This document shows, piece after piece, positions 36,674 to 49,844 of a stretch of 64,000 nucleotides of DNA. The notes beneath the pieces were generated by a model. The model did not search any database and was not told where the DNA came from. It saw only the letters and a program-made list of their open reading frames with translations. Both the position numbers and the translations under genes were made by a program. Source of the stretch: Cokeromyces recurvatus (lineage: Eukaryota > Mucoromycota > Mucoromycetes > Mucorales > Mucoraceae). The stretch spans positions 62,001 through 126,000 of the forward strand of contig NW_026251430.1 of the NCBI RefSeq assembly GCF_025118155.1, read 5' to 3'. How positions within the stretch are numbered: position 1 is the first letter of the stretch; each line of letters opens with the position of its first letter.

Positions 36674-39375
36674 CTCTATACTAACATTCTTTATTTTATT
36701 TTACTTTTTTTTTCTAATAAGGAATTGGAATCTAGGATTGAAATACCTCAATCTTTCGGGAAATAAACGGTTAGAAATTAAAAAAACGCATCCAGAAATT
36801 CATAATCCCAAAGAAAAGAACTTGTCTGACTTTAGTGCTTTGGTCAGATTGCGTATGTTGGGTTTAATGGATATAACTATATTAGGTGTATCAACACCTG
36901 AAGAATACCATGACCGACGTGTACGTACATCACCTTCTGAAGTAAATGGTATGTCATATGGTGTTGCTGATTGGCTGGGACCAAGTGATCACCTCGCAAC
37001 CTGGGACCTTGTCATGCCACGTTTTAGAAATCGCGATGATGAATGTTTATTTGGCCTTTTTGATGGCCTTAAGCATAGCAAATCAGGATGTCGTCTTACA
37101 CGGTTTTTAAATGATAACCTCACATATCACTTTATGAATGAGCTAGAAAAGACAAAGAATGATGATACTATTGTTTCTGCTCTGCGACGTACCTTTTTGG
37201 CACTTGAAAAGGAATTTGGCTCGACAGATACAATAGATAAAGATTTAGGTGCATCTGCTTTATTATGCTATATCTCAGGTACAAAACTCTATGTGGCAAA
37301 TGTGGGTGATGCTCTTGCTGTCTTATCACGTAATAATGGTCAAGCCTACGAGATTACACAAAAACATATTCCCTTAAATCCTAGTGAAATTTCACGTATA
37401 CGTGCAGCAGGTGGCTATGTTTCGAATGCTGGACTTTTAAATGATGAATTAAGTGTATCACGTAGCTTCGGTTACTATCATCTTATCCCTGTTGTTAACG
37501 CGAACCCTTATATTTCAACTATTAGCCTAGCAGAAAATGATGAGTTTGTCATCATGGCTTCACGAGGTCTTTGGGATCGTATCTCTTACCAAACTGCAGT
37601 AGATATTGCACGTACTGAAAAGGACGACTTAATGGCAGCGGCACAAAAACTTCGTGATTTTGCATTAACTTATGGTGCTGATGATAATATCATGGTTATG
37701 ATTATTGGTGTAGGTGATCTATTTGATAAGCGTGATAAACGATTCCGTAACTTACGTGGCATGAACTTGGGTGTAGCAAGCCGATCAGGAAGTGTAGATC
37801 CTGTCTTGATGATGGATGATACAATTGGTACACCAGGGATGATGGCCAAAAATAAACGTCGTATTAAGGATGAATCGCCAAGTGATTCAACTTTAGCTCG
37901 TCTGGATCGTGAAGTCCCACCACCTACAAATCAAGTTGCACTTGTATTTACAGATATTAAGAGTTCAACCCTATTATGGGATACTCAACCTGAGGATATG
38001 CGATCGGCTATCAAGATTCATGATGCCGTTATGCGTCGCACATTAAGAAGTATTGGTGGTTATGAAGTGAAGACAGAAGGTGATGCCTTTATGGTATGTT
38101 TCCAAGATACAATTGCTGCACTTCTCTGGTGTTTCACAGTTCAGCTCCAGTTATTAGAACAAGATTGGCCAGCTGGTATTCTTGAAACAGAAGAAGGACG
38201 TGAGATTCGAAAAGATAGTCAAGTCATCTATCGTGGTCTTTCGGTACGTATGGGTATTCATCTTGGCACACCTGTCTATGAAAGGAATCCAATCACAAAA
38301 CGTATGGATTATTTTGGCCCTGTCGTCAATAAGGCAAGTCGTATCTGTAACGCAGCAGATGGAGGACAAATCTGTGTTTCTTCTGATGTCATTACAGCCC
38401 TCCGTGAGATGCCAGGTGTCTTTGGTGATGACAAAACAAGCTCAGCCGAAGCTGATTCTAATACTTCACATTCGCTCAGTAGAGATATCCAACAAATTAA
38501 ACGTCTAGGCTTTCATGTTGTAGAATTGGGAGAGAGACGATTGAAAGGGCTTGAAACACCTGAGATGCTTTCACTTATTTTCCCTAAACAACTAGCAGGA
38601 AGAATGGAAATGGAAAAAAATGAGGTGATAGCACCATCCCCATCTATTCTCACGTCAACTACACCTCAAGCAGAGCAAACATCAGAGCAGTCGTCTATGT
38701 ATGCTCCTACTATTGACGGAGGAGGAGAAGGAGGAAGAGGAGAAGGAGGAAGAGGAGAAGGAGGAAGAGGAGAAGGAGGAAGAGATGAAACGTCCACGAC
38801 AAACAATTCACCTCAACTAATTGCACAACGTAGAGATAATGATGTGGAATTATTTCAACCTCTAACAAGACGTAGTTTAAATATAAATCGACAGATAGAT
38901 CCTGCATTTGTTATATCATTAAATAATATAGCTGTTCGTTTAGAATCACTTACGACAAACACTGCATTAAATAATACCGAAAATAATAATTTATATCCAC
39001 GTATGAGTATACAGCATACCTTAATGAATATAACAAATGGTAGTAATAAGTTAGCTACAAATTATTCACAAGCACTTAACAAGTATATGCAAGAAGCAGC
39101 TTCTGATGAAGAACTATTTACATTGATGGAAAATTTTGTTACTCGAATAGAGGTAAATATATAAATATATATGGAGTGTTATACATATTTTTTTTTTTTT
39201 TAAAAAAAACCATTTTTATTACTGTTAGAACGCTGCATCTGCTCTTTATTTAAAGAAATTGGGTAACTTTACAAGTGTTTTAGAGAAATTAGGCGAAGCT
39301 ATTGAGCTTGATCCATCACATATATTAAGAGCACTTCAAATTTATGCTGAAGTCAATAACCTGTCAAATAATTAA
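33235..39375 (+). CDS. CYR1: Adenylate cyclase (RA, LRR, PP2C-like, class III cyclase)
   Basis: Nine exons (33235-33349, 33453-33527, 33586-33894 or 33915, 34045-34124, 34193-34384, 34474-34627, 34685-36629, 36722-39152, 39229-39375) give about 1815 aa. It makes cAMP from ATP for PKA signalling. Order: Ser/Lys-rich N-terminus; Ras-associating domain (aa 258-345, IRIFRPDGTFGTLIVPL); some 20 leucine-rich repeats (375-985); PP2C-like domain (1030-1290); cyclase (1359-1580). Catalytic residues are visible: Asp in VFTDIKSSTLLW, Lys and Asp in VKTEGDAFM, Asp/Asn/Arg in MDYFGPVVNKASR. The PP2C part has FDGLKHS where active enzymes have DGHGG, so it is probably not a working phosphatase. A GGRGE minisatellite follows the cyclase. 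The end of exon 3 is ambiguous. Confidence 0.95.
38717..38787 (+). repeat. 15-nt coding minisatellite (Gly-Gly-Arg-Gly-Glu)n
   Basis: About four and a half tandem units of GGAGGAAGAGGAGAA within the last long exon of the adenylate cyclase gene, C-terminal to the cyclase domain. Units are nearly identical, so the array is probably young. Confidence 0.9.
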
Positions 39376-39960
39376 AAAAAAAAGAAAAAAAAAAAAAGAA
39401 AAAGAAAAAAAAAATACCATCTCATTAGATAATATGTGATTATGTGTTTTTTTATATTATATAAAGTAATCAGAAATAGAACATTAACTCTATAGTTTTC
39501 TTTATTTTTTTTTTTTTCTACACTACACTAAAAAAGTTTTTATTATTTATTTACTCATTTATTGAGACCCTAATTATTTAATATGTATATAAAACTTCTT
39601 CGTGCCTCTGAGTATATTATTTATTTATGCGTCAGTTTTCAACTATTATCGTCATACATAAAATTTTATAAATAAACCAAAAATTTATAACCATATAAAA
39701 AAAAAAAAAAAACTTTGTAGAACATAAGTAGGTGTTACAGTATAATTAAAATGTCCCAATAATTTGTACATAAAAAAAAAAAGTTACTTATTCTTCCTTT
39801 AAACTCTACTGTTTATTTTATTTATTCACTTTTTTTTTTATTGACATATAATATATACATAGTCTTTATATTTTACATTACTTCTTTTTCATCTTACTCC
39901 TTTCCCTTCCCCCTCCCCACCCTCATCTATTAAGATTATTTATTTATTTTTTCTTAAAAC
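39376..39960. other. Intergenic region, adenylate cyclase to Iml2-like
   Basis: About 585 nt between two co-directional genes. A-rich after the cyclase stop, AT-rich middle, and a C/T-rich patch (CCCTTCCCCCTCCCC, about 39902-39918) about 45 nt before the next ATG that may be a core promoter pyrimidine tract. Confidence 0.4.
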
Positions 39961-40638
39961 ATGACCGAAACAAATAATACGCAAATTTTTACCGAGTCAA
40001 TATCATCTCAACCTTCATCACCCATAATGAGCAAGCCAGGTTCAGATAAAAAAGAAGAGCCAAGCCATACAAATGTTGAGTTGGTTGAAAAAGATATGGA
40101 GCCAGTGATGAAAGTTATAGGTGAACAACAACAGGAAGAAGAAGAATTTTGTGATGCAATCAATGATATTAAAAGTTCTTCCGATGAAGCCGCTCATAAT
40201 TTGTCTAATATCATAACTGCCCTTCAAGATACTGCAATTGTAAATATTCCGGCCAAGCAAGAACCTCTTCTCTTTCCTGAGGGAAAAGAAAGTAACCAAG
40301 AAGTTCTTGATACAATTCCTGAAGATAGTAAAAATAACAGCCCATTATTTATTATTACTGGTCAAGAATCCCCGACTCAGAAAAAGGCTGCCGATAATAA
40401 TGATGATGAATTTCCCTCAACAACAACAACAACAAATAATGAACAAGATATCAAGGCCGTCAGTGAACCTAGTTCACCTCATCCAACTGCTGCAGACGTT
40501 AAAATTACTAGTCATTTCGAGCAAATTCGTAAATCAATTGATATGAGTCCAGAAGAAAGCCATAATGAGTTGATGACGGCAGAAGAGTTCTTGGAATATG
40601 AAATATTTCAAAAATCATTAAGTACAGATAATGAAATG

Positions 40639-40700
<62 letters not shown>

Positions 40701-43182
40701 AACGGACGCAGCTACAAAGAAAATCAACCCATCTACAAATCATGATATTTCTATATCTCGTATTAATTTTGATTTAGTAAAGCCTAATGTATTACCACCT
40801 AGAGCTCAAGAAAGGTTTGGTAAGTTGCAATATATATATATATATATATATATGTATACATATTAAATATATATATATATTCCTTTTAGATGAAGAAATG
40901 CTAAAGGGCATTAATATGTTTTTTGATAACAATTTTTCTCAAGCAAAAGCACTTTTTGAAAGAAGAGGCAAAGAGTAAAGTAAAAAATTATAATAATTTT
41001 TGATATTAAAGAACCACCTTTTTTTTTATTTTTTTATTAGTGATCCTTTGTATTCTTTAGGTCTTGGATCAATGGCATTTATTAAAGCTATTACATCATA
41101 TAATCCCAAGGATATTGATTCTGCTTTATCACAATTAACAGAGACTTATTTATTTGCATCTGCACAGATTGAAGCATCCTTTGCTAAAAAGCCTTTAAAA
41201 GATACAGTTTCTCATTTTATTACTAACTTAGTAGGATCCAATACCACACACCTTCCAACTAACACACGTCCATTAAATAAATATGAGCTTCAAGATCAAC
41301 AATTTATGTCTAATGGTGCACTTAGAGCCCATGTTGTCAAAGCCGAGTGTAGTTTATTGATGGCAATTATATATCTCTCAATGGAAACTATGGTTGGATA
41401 CCTCAAAGCAGGTTTGAATTTACGTAGAGGTAAAATGGATCAAATATGCATATATATATATATATATATATGGTGTTATTAATGGATATAAATTGAGAAT
41501 AGCATATAGCAGTTATAGTCTTGTATGGCAAGAATATAAGCGTATGGGACAAAATTTTAACAAATATATGGATAAAAATACAGTCTCTGCAATACAATTT
41601 GGGTATGTACATAGAATAATAAAATTTTGATTTCACAAGAGTTACTCAAACATCTCCACCTTCTCTCCCTTTTTTTCTTTTTTCTTCGAGTAAAGTATTG
41701 GATCTGTACATTTACTATTGTCCTCTTTGCCTCCTAAAATTTTAAAAATTGTATCAGCTTTTGGATGGACAGCAGATAAACATCTTGGGTTTGCTTTGTT
41801 AAAGGTTTGCTTGGAAGGAAAACGTATCCGTTCACCGCTCGCATCATTAATGTAAATATATATTTTGAAAAACTACAAAAAAAAAAAGAAAAAAAAGAAA
41901 AACTAAGTTTATTATATACATATTAGGCTTCTTTCTTATTATGTAATCCTCACCTCATATGCGCCTCAAGTATTGACACGAGAGCTTATACAGCCAGCTA
42001 TTGAATGTCTTCTTGATGCACAACAGAATTATCCAAACTCTGCCTTTTTCTTATTCTTTGCCGGTCGTGTTTCACGTCTAGCTCGTAACTTGCCTCTTTC
42101 GACACAATCATTTGTTTATACCTATGAAGTGAGTCAAGGTGACTGGGCAGAGACGACCTTAGGAAATCTTGCGACATTTGAGATAGCCTTTAATTCTGCC
42201 ATGAGTCTTGATTGGGCTAGTGCCGCCGTCCGGGCTCTTGAATTACAACCCAAATACAATTCACCAGCATTCCTCAAGTTCTTTTATGGTGCCTGTATGG
42301 AGATGCTTGGTAATAGAACTGAGGCCATCTTAGCCTTTGCTGAAGCACCCGGCTTGATTGATAAACGAAGAAAATCAGAACCTGAACAATTTATCGCTAA
42401 TCGTATTGCCTTCTTTGAGATCAGTGGCTATCAGGATTTAGACTTTAGTTTACCTGCTCTTGAGATACTATATACCTGGAACGCATTCCCTTGCATGACT
42501 GTACCTATATTAGAAACATGTTTAGAACTCGTTGATGAAACGTTAGATAGGATTTATGAACGCGAAAAACTTGAATATGATATTCGTACTATTGAACTTG
42601 CACCTATCTCAAGTGCACCTGATTATTATGATCAGCGTGGTGTACTTCTTTTGATGAAATGTGGTTTATTAAATGCGCTTCAACGATTCAACGAAGGTGT
42701 TATTCATATTAATTGGATTATTGATAATAAGGATAAATTTAAAAATACAAAATGGCTTATTCCATTTGCTTATTGGTAAGTTTTCAAGATATATATATAT
42801 ATATATATATATGTATAGACATTTAATGGCATAAATATATCAGGGAATCTGGGAATATTTGTTGGGGAACTGAAGAATATAAGAGAGCTAGAGCACTTTG
42901 GGAATCTACTTTAACACATTCTGGATATGATTTTGAATATAGATTAGCCACGGTAATATAAGACAAATATACTTAAAAAAAAAAAAAATAATTGGTTATC
43001 CGAATCTCATTATTATTATTATTATTTTATCATAGCGTTTAAATCTTGCTATTCAACATGCCGTGGAATTGGGTGTTCCTGAAACACCTGTTTCTAAACC
43101 AGACAAGGGTAAAACTACTCATGGACGTAAAAGATTATCTGTTGTTCCTTCTAAATCTTCTGGAAGTGTTCTTTCTTCATAA
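39961..43182 (+). CDS. IML2: Iml2/TTC39-family TPR protein
   Basis: Eight exons (39961-40819, 40890-40974, 41041-41429, 41503-41602, 41696-41851, 41927-42775, 42844-42952, 43036-43182) give about 897 aa. The first 285 residues are acidic low complexity with a 22-residue Thr run (40639-40704). The conserved part starts DEEMLKGINMFFDNNFSQAKALF and continues through FGWTADKHLGFALLKVC, FFLFFAGRVSRLARN and FEIAFNSAMSLDWASAA to FLKFFYGACMEMLG. These are the blocks of the Iml2/TTC39 family (helical TPR-like repeats). In yeast Iml2 helps clear inclusion bodies with lipid droplets. The C-terminus is basic and Ser-rich. Function here is by family only. Confidence 0.88.
40639..40704 (+). repeat. In-frame ACT repeat (22 Thr)
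   Basis: Pure ACT codons except the last two (ACA, ACG), in the disordered N-terminal region of the Iml2-like protein. Confidence 0.95.
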
Positions 43183-44300
43183 AAAAAAAGATTTATTTTA
43201 CTAGTTTTATGATATGGTATCATTTCTTTAATACCTACTCAATAAAAAAGAATTTTTTTTTCCAAGACATAATACATATACATAGCAATTTCAATGAACA
43301 TTCTAAAAGATTTGGAACTACCGAGATTGGAATGTACCACTTATATAAATTTGAAACATTTAAAATAGGCTGCTTTCAATATTCTTTATTAGGACAGCTT
43401 TTTTTTTTATTCTTTTTACTTTACTCCTAAGCATCTAATCAATAACAGTTATATGATTAACGATACTTTATGTTAAAATACTTTTTTTTTTTTTTTTTTG
43501 GAAAGATTTATTAGTAATAAAACTAAGGAATGCATTGTTATTTTAAACAAGGCAGCACAAAAAGAAATTCTTTATCATTAATTATATATATTAAGAATCA
43601 CACTAAAAATGTCCTAGAATAATTATCTGATATCTCTTTATAGAAAAAAACAAGTTACTTTCACTAACACTTTATTAATAATAAAAAGCGTTAGAATTCC
43701 TATTTTGAATTCTATAAGAAACAAGAAATTAAGCACGGATCGGGACCATTAAAACATAAATTATTAGTACGATATTATATTTAACATTGTAACAAATCCA
43801 AGACAACATACTACTATCAATACTAATAGTTAGTCCTTTGAATAATGAACAAAAGTAGTATGAGTAAATCCCTTCTTAATAAATGGAAAATAACTTCATT
43901 TAATTAAAATAATAATAATACTCCTTCTTATTACATAAGTAATTGTCAAAGACGCTTTTATTAAATACACATATGTACATACTTGTGTCAATAATTTCAT
44001 AGACAGACATATGTCTCGTAATAATAATTATACGCTTTTTACTAATAAATATAATACATGCATCAAAGTATTGTCATGTTACGAATCGAAAAGAAAAGTT
44101 AATATTTCCTCCCCCCTTTTTTTTTAAAAAAAAATAACAATACTAAAGAGAAGATCAAATAGTTAGTATTATTAATAACGCATCTTTTAAATACTAGTAG
44201 CTGTTTCTTCAAATATTCATAACACACTTATTAATTGTATTCCAGCTATTACTTTCTAAAACAATAGGATTGTATCATTCAAAAGAAACTATTTTGAGCT
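43183..44300. other. Intergenic region
   Basis: About 1.1 kb, AT-rich, with a T run at about 43483-43499. No gene recognised; the small ORF at 43209-43430 has no coding character. It leads into the retroelement remnants. Confidence 0.5.
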
Positions 44301-45669
44301 CTAGAATGTATATACGTATGTGAAATTAATTTCAGGCCTGATATAGTCACCCTTCCTCTTCTTAAATAAAATTATCTTTCTAAAAGGAAAAAGCAGTAAT
44401 AACAAAAGAATTCTGTCACAAAATGATAGAAAATTATTTATATATTGCAGAAAAGAGTAAGGAGTATTTAAAATTACGTTTAAAATTGAATTATTATTAT
44501 TAAATTTTATTATTATTAAATTTTCCATAAGAAAAACATCATCAAGTAGTGAGGATCTTGAGGCCATTGTTTGGTCAAAAACTGCTTTGGAAATCCATTG
44601 CTGTTGGAAGAAGTATCGGGCAACCGCAAACTTGACAGGTTCGCGTATGTGCTGCAATGCAGTTATCAGTCTGCGTTTGTGAACAAAGGAAGCGATTTGG
44701 TCACGTTGGTATTCCGAGTGATTGTTGTATTTAGAGTCCATGAGAGTTTTACCATTGAAGGGGTCAAATTCTTCATCTACGGTTACACCACGTTGTTTAA
44801 GCGTAGATTTAAGTTCAGAGGAATAGTCATTGTGGACTAAGATGGTAGCGAGGTTCCTAGCAGGATAGTGTATGTCTAAGAGTTGTCCATTTAAAATTCC
44901 CAAACGTCTGAGAATTGTTCGCAGTTTTCCTACTGGGATTCTTGCCTTGATTGGAATATATATACATAATTGAAACCTTGGCTGGAAGAAGGTTTTTGGA
45001 AAAAACGAGCGGCAGCAGCTTGTTTTTTTTTTGGTTACTTTTCTTGGTTTATTGGGCGGCATGTAAAGAGTGAGTAAGTTGGTTTATTCTTTGGATTTTA
45101 TGCCAAGGAAGACTGGTGTCAATTGTTCGTCCAGGTTGGGCTGGCTGATCGTTGTACTGAGTGAAGTCGTCAGTTGATTTCAAGGTGAGATCATCATTGG
45201 AAGATTGTTGGGTTTGAGTACCAGCAATATTCTGGGCTTGTAGTTGGGTCTTGAGTTGTTCAATTTCTGCACGGGCCCTGATCAATTCGTTTGTGAGTAG
45301 CTCCACAGAAAGTTGAAGTTGTAATACTAATTGGTTCGTGTCATTTTCGCTTGTCTGCGTTTCGAATGTGGTAAGTGTTAAAATGGTCAATGGGAGTTCG
45401 TCTTCAGTGGTGACGTCTGCGGTGGTGCGTAAATGTTGGTAAAGAGTATATGCACTAATGGTATGGTTACATTCCGAGCATTTGTAAGCTGGTTAGGATG
45501 GGTTTTGTGGATCGTGTCCTTTTTTGTGAAAGACTGTTGTTTTATTGCATTTTCTGCAGCAATTGGCTTGACGGTACCTCTTTTTCAAGATTGTGCCAAG
45601 TTCTTCAACCTGTTGAGGATTCAACATTGGTCGGAGTTCGCAGTTGTTAATACCTCGACTAGCAGGCAT
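44301..45669 (-). mobile_element. Degenerate retroelement ORF1-like gene
   Basis: Minus-strand coding from an ATG at 45669 down to about 44560. The product starts with a zinc-ribbon-like pair of CxxC motifs (CRKCNKTT and YKCSECNHT), then a coiled coil with Gln-rich text, then a basic region with IPVGKLRTILRRLGI and LDIHYPARNLATILVHNDY. From memory of Mucorales genomes, this architecture is a recurrent protein linked to non-LTR elements (inference). It is broken: TAA in frame at 45493-45495 between the two CxxC pairs, and a frame change near 45050-45060. The G+C content is higher than in neighbours, as for the plus-strand remnant. Confidence 0.55.
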
Positions 45670-45864
45670 AAATTAGTAAAATGAAGGAGTGCTGACTACT
45701 TTGAAACGATAATTCCAAATGAATTTCGAATTTAATATTACAGATGTCAGATTTTCACGTTATTCATAGATATTTATGAATGACGGAAAGAAAAAGGGCC
45801 TTAAGATCATTACAGGTAAAAAAGTCTAAACATAAATCTCAATTTCATTTCTTATTCTTCCAAA

Positions 45865-45932
45865 AGCCAAACATCTGAAAATTAATTTTGATTTGTCCAA
45901 AAAAGAATACTAACATCATTTGAATTTGAAGT
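45865..45932 (+). repeat. Dispersed repeat, copy A
   Basis: Shares CTGAAAATTAATTTTGATT, TACTAACAT and TGAATTTGAAGT blocks in the same order and spacing with 55670-55740. It lies between the two oppositely oriented retroelement remnants. Confidence 0.7.
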
Positions 45933-45965
45933 AAAAAAAAAACTGTATTAATAAACTACCCATCC

Positions 45966-46844
45966 ATGAAGACCCATATTGCAGTCCTCCAAGCGCAATG
46001 CCTCTTTCGAACTTCTCAATTACCAGCAGATACTCTTCTTGTCCATCTTTTGCCTAATGTTCAGATCCCAAATAGTCATTCTCACTGGTATAAATTGGCT
46101 CACACTACAATGTGGAAACACCTATGCTCAACAATCATCTCAACGCTCGGTCGAAAACAATTCTACACTTTTCGTGCTAAGTTTCGAGATGATCAATTTC
46201 AAACCCTTCGTCAAGACACTAACTCCATCCTATTGTCTTCTTCACGCCCTACTCTTGAATTGGATCCCATCCTTTGCTTACCAATGACTGCCTCAGAACG
46301 TAGCCGGGTGCTCCGATGGAGACTTGGCTGGGTTACCTGGTGGTAAACCTAAAGGATGTACATCATCATCTCTACATGCCTACTTCAGTCGAAGATCCCA
46401 TCTCGTTCCTCTTCAACTTGCTTCCACTACATAAACCTCGTCGTCCTTCTGATTGTACGAGCTGGTATACTTTATGGCCTATTCTTTGTACAATTCTACA
46501 TGAACTTGATTACTGCTTCCATGATGAATTTCCTCTTGATTCTGTCGATCCTGGTCTCAAGCTGCTGAATCGGCTGTCCAAGTAATAGTGTGTGTCTTTC
46601 TGATCACTTTGGTCTGGTTTGTATTTAAATTGTTTCTTTTCATTTTTTTCGCTTTATCCTCCTTATATTTTCTCTTAATTCCAAAAATACTGCTCTTTTC
46701 TTTTTCCTTCTTGTCCTTTAGGAAGGTTTTTATTCTTATTTCCCCTCTATAATTGGCTCGGGCAATATTGCGCATTTATTTCGTCGCTACATGTTCATTG
46801 CCAAAAAATTTAAAATAATAATAATTATAATAATTATAATAAAA
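45966..46844 (+). mobile_element. 3' end of a non-LTR retrotransposon ORF2 with tail
   Basis: Plus-strand coding in three frames. Frame one covers 45966-46345 (contains SERSRVLRWRLGW). The second begins at 46333 (LPGGKPKGCTS), and the third runs from about 46375 to 46585 (EDPISFLFNLLPLHKP ... WPILCTILHELDYC). The LPGG-K-P-x-C-T...H pattern is the zinc-knuckle-like C-terminus of reverse transcriptase ORF2 in fungal LINE-like elements. The 3' UTR ends in a TAA/ATT simple tail at about 46810-46844. Two frame breaks and the missing 5' part mark a dead, 5'-truncated copy. Confidence 0.6.
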
Positions 46845-47162
46845 CTCAGAATTTATAATTATTAATAAGCTATATAATCCAATCATATTCAATAAAACTG
46901 TTAATTGTTTTTTTTTCAGATACTTGATAATAGATTTTATTTAGATTTATCAGTTAAAATAATTTGATAAGCATTTTTAGTCATCACCAATTTTCACAAT
47001 CCTCAAAACAAATAAAAGTATATGTGTATACATGTGTATATAAATAAGTACATATTTTCTTTTTTTATATCTACGAGTTATTGGAAAAAGTTTATTATTC
47101 TGTAACACATATTTGGGTATATTGCAATAATTATAAATCAATTCTTTTTTCGTTGGATTATA

Positions 47163-47469
47163 TTATATTTCATTATTAGAATAATTAGGTAATTCTTGGT
47201 TGCGCCAATTACATCTTGAACATTCATATCTAACACGCATTACATTGTAAATACACTTATTGAATAAAATGAATCGTTTCTCGGAACGTATTAATCGTAC
47301 TGAAGCACAGTGATTGCACTTTGGACATGGATGGAAATCATATTCTAATGAAATCTTTTTTTGTAAACGTTTAACTATTATATAAAAAAAAAAAAAAAAT
47401 AAAGTTAAAAAATTCCATTCTAATTTTAAGATGATATACTACTTCACCAAACTTTAACGAAATAAACAT
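47163..47469 (-). CDS. Small zinc-ribbon protein
   Basis: Two exons (47469-47448, 47374-47163) give about 77 aa. The body carries HPCPKCNHC and, about 37 residues later, YECSRCNWRN, a CxxC...CxxC zinc ribbon with a basic/aromatic middle (RSEKRFILFNKC). This resembles the zinc-ribbon family seen as short fungal proteins. The first exon is only seven codons (MFISLKF) with a GTGAAG donor and is less certain. It is divergent from the Zap1-like gene. Confidence 0.55.
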
Positions 47470-47491
47470 TAGAATAATAATGAAGAATTCT

Positions 47492-47523
<32 letters not shown>

Positions 47524-48004
47524 CAATTTTCAAAATAATAATAATAATACCGAAAAGAGAGTGATATCAATTTGAATAGAGCAATTTACTTGTCTTATAT
47601 GATCTATAATAACGTAAATTCAAATTTTATTGGACCATAACTTTGACAGATCATAATAATAACTGAGCAAAAAAAAAAAAAAAAAAGCTTAATTTTCTAC
47701 TTATTTTATTATTATTATTATTATTATTATTAATTACAGATATACGCGTTATATTTAAATATGTTGGGATTTTTATTCGGGATAAATACATGCATTATCA
47801 AGTTTTTATGTAAACAATAACGAAGAATAACATTTTCTTTATCCTTGAATACAATAAAATATATTTCCATTCGCTAAAAAAAAAAAAAAATATGTGATTT
47901 AATTGGATAAATTACACTTTCAATTTTCGTCCAGATTTCTTTTTTTTCTCTTTTTTCTCTTTCTTTCTTCTTTTAATTACAAATATATAATGAATTCTTA
48001 AAAC
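47470..48004. promoter_or_regulatory. Divergent region, zinc-ribbon gene / ZAP1-like
   Basis: About 535 nt with a T run at about 47492-47523, an A run at 47670-47686 and a TTA microsatellite near 47709-47732. No ACCTTNAAGGT-type zinc element is visible. Confidence 0.45.
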
Positions 48005-49521
<1,517 letters not shown>

Positions 49522-49844
49522 CAGTATTCTTCGTCCATAAAATAACCATCATAATAAAGCGAGACACCCAGACAATAGAGTTTAATAATTCATTATTGGA
49601 ACGTCTCAAAAATAAAATAAAATGAATACCGGTCTGTATTATTATCATGGAATTGTATTGAGTCTTATTATTAACTTACTTTAATAACGTAAATAAGGTT
49701 TTCAAACACTTGAAGATTTGTTATTAATAACTCTTAAATAAATAAATACCAATTTAAGCTCTTTATTATATAATAATAACAATAAAGGGAGAAGGAAAAA
49801 AAAAAAGGTAAAGAGAGAGAGAGAGAGAGGCAAATTGCTTAGAT
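49522..49844. other. Convergent intergenic region
   Basis: About 320 nt between the 3' ends of the Zap1-like and CAF-1 genes. AT-rich with an AG microsatellite at about 49813-49830. The minus-strand ORF at 49430-49648 is judged a shadow. Confidence 0.5.

Noticed and set aside
38154..38369. Minus-strand ORF inside adenylate cyclase
   Set aside because: Antisense shadow of the cyclase domain.
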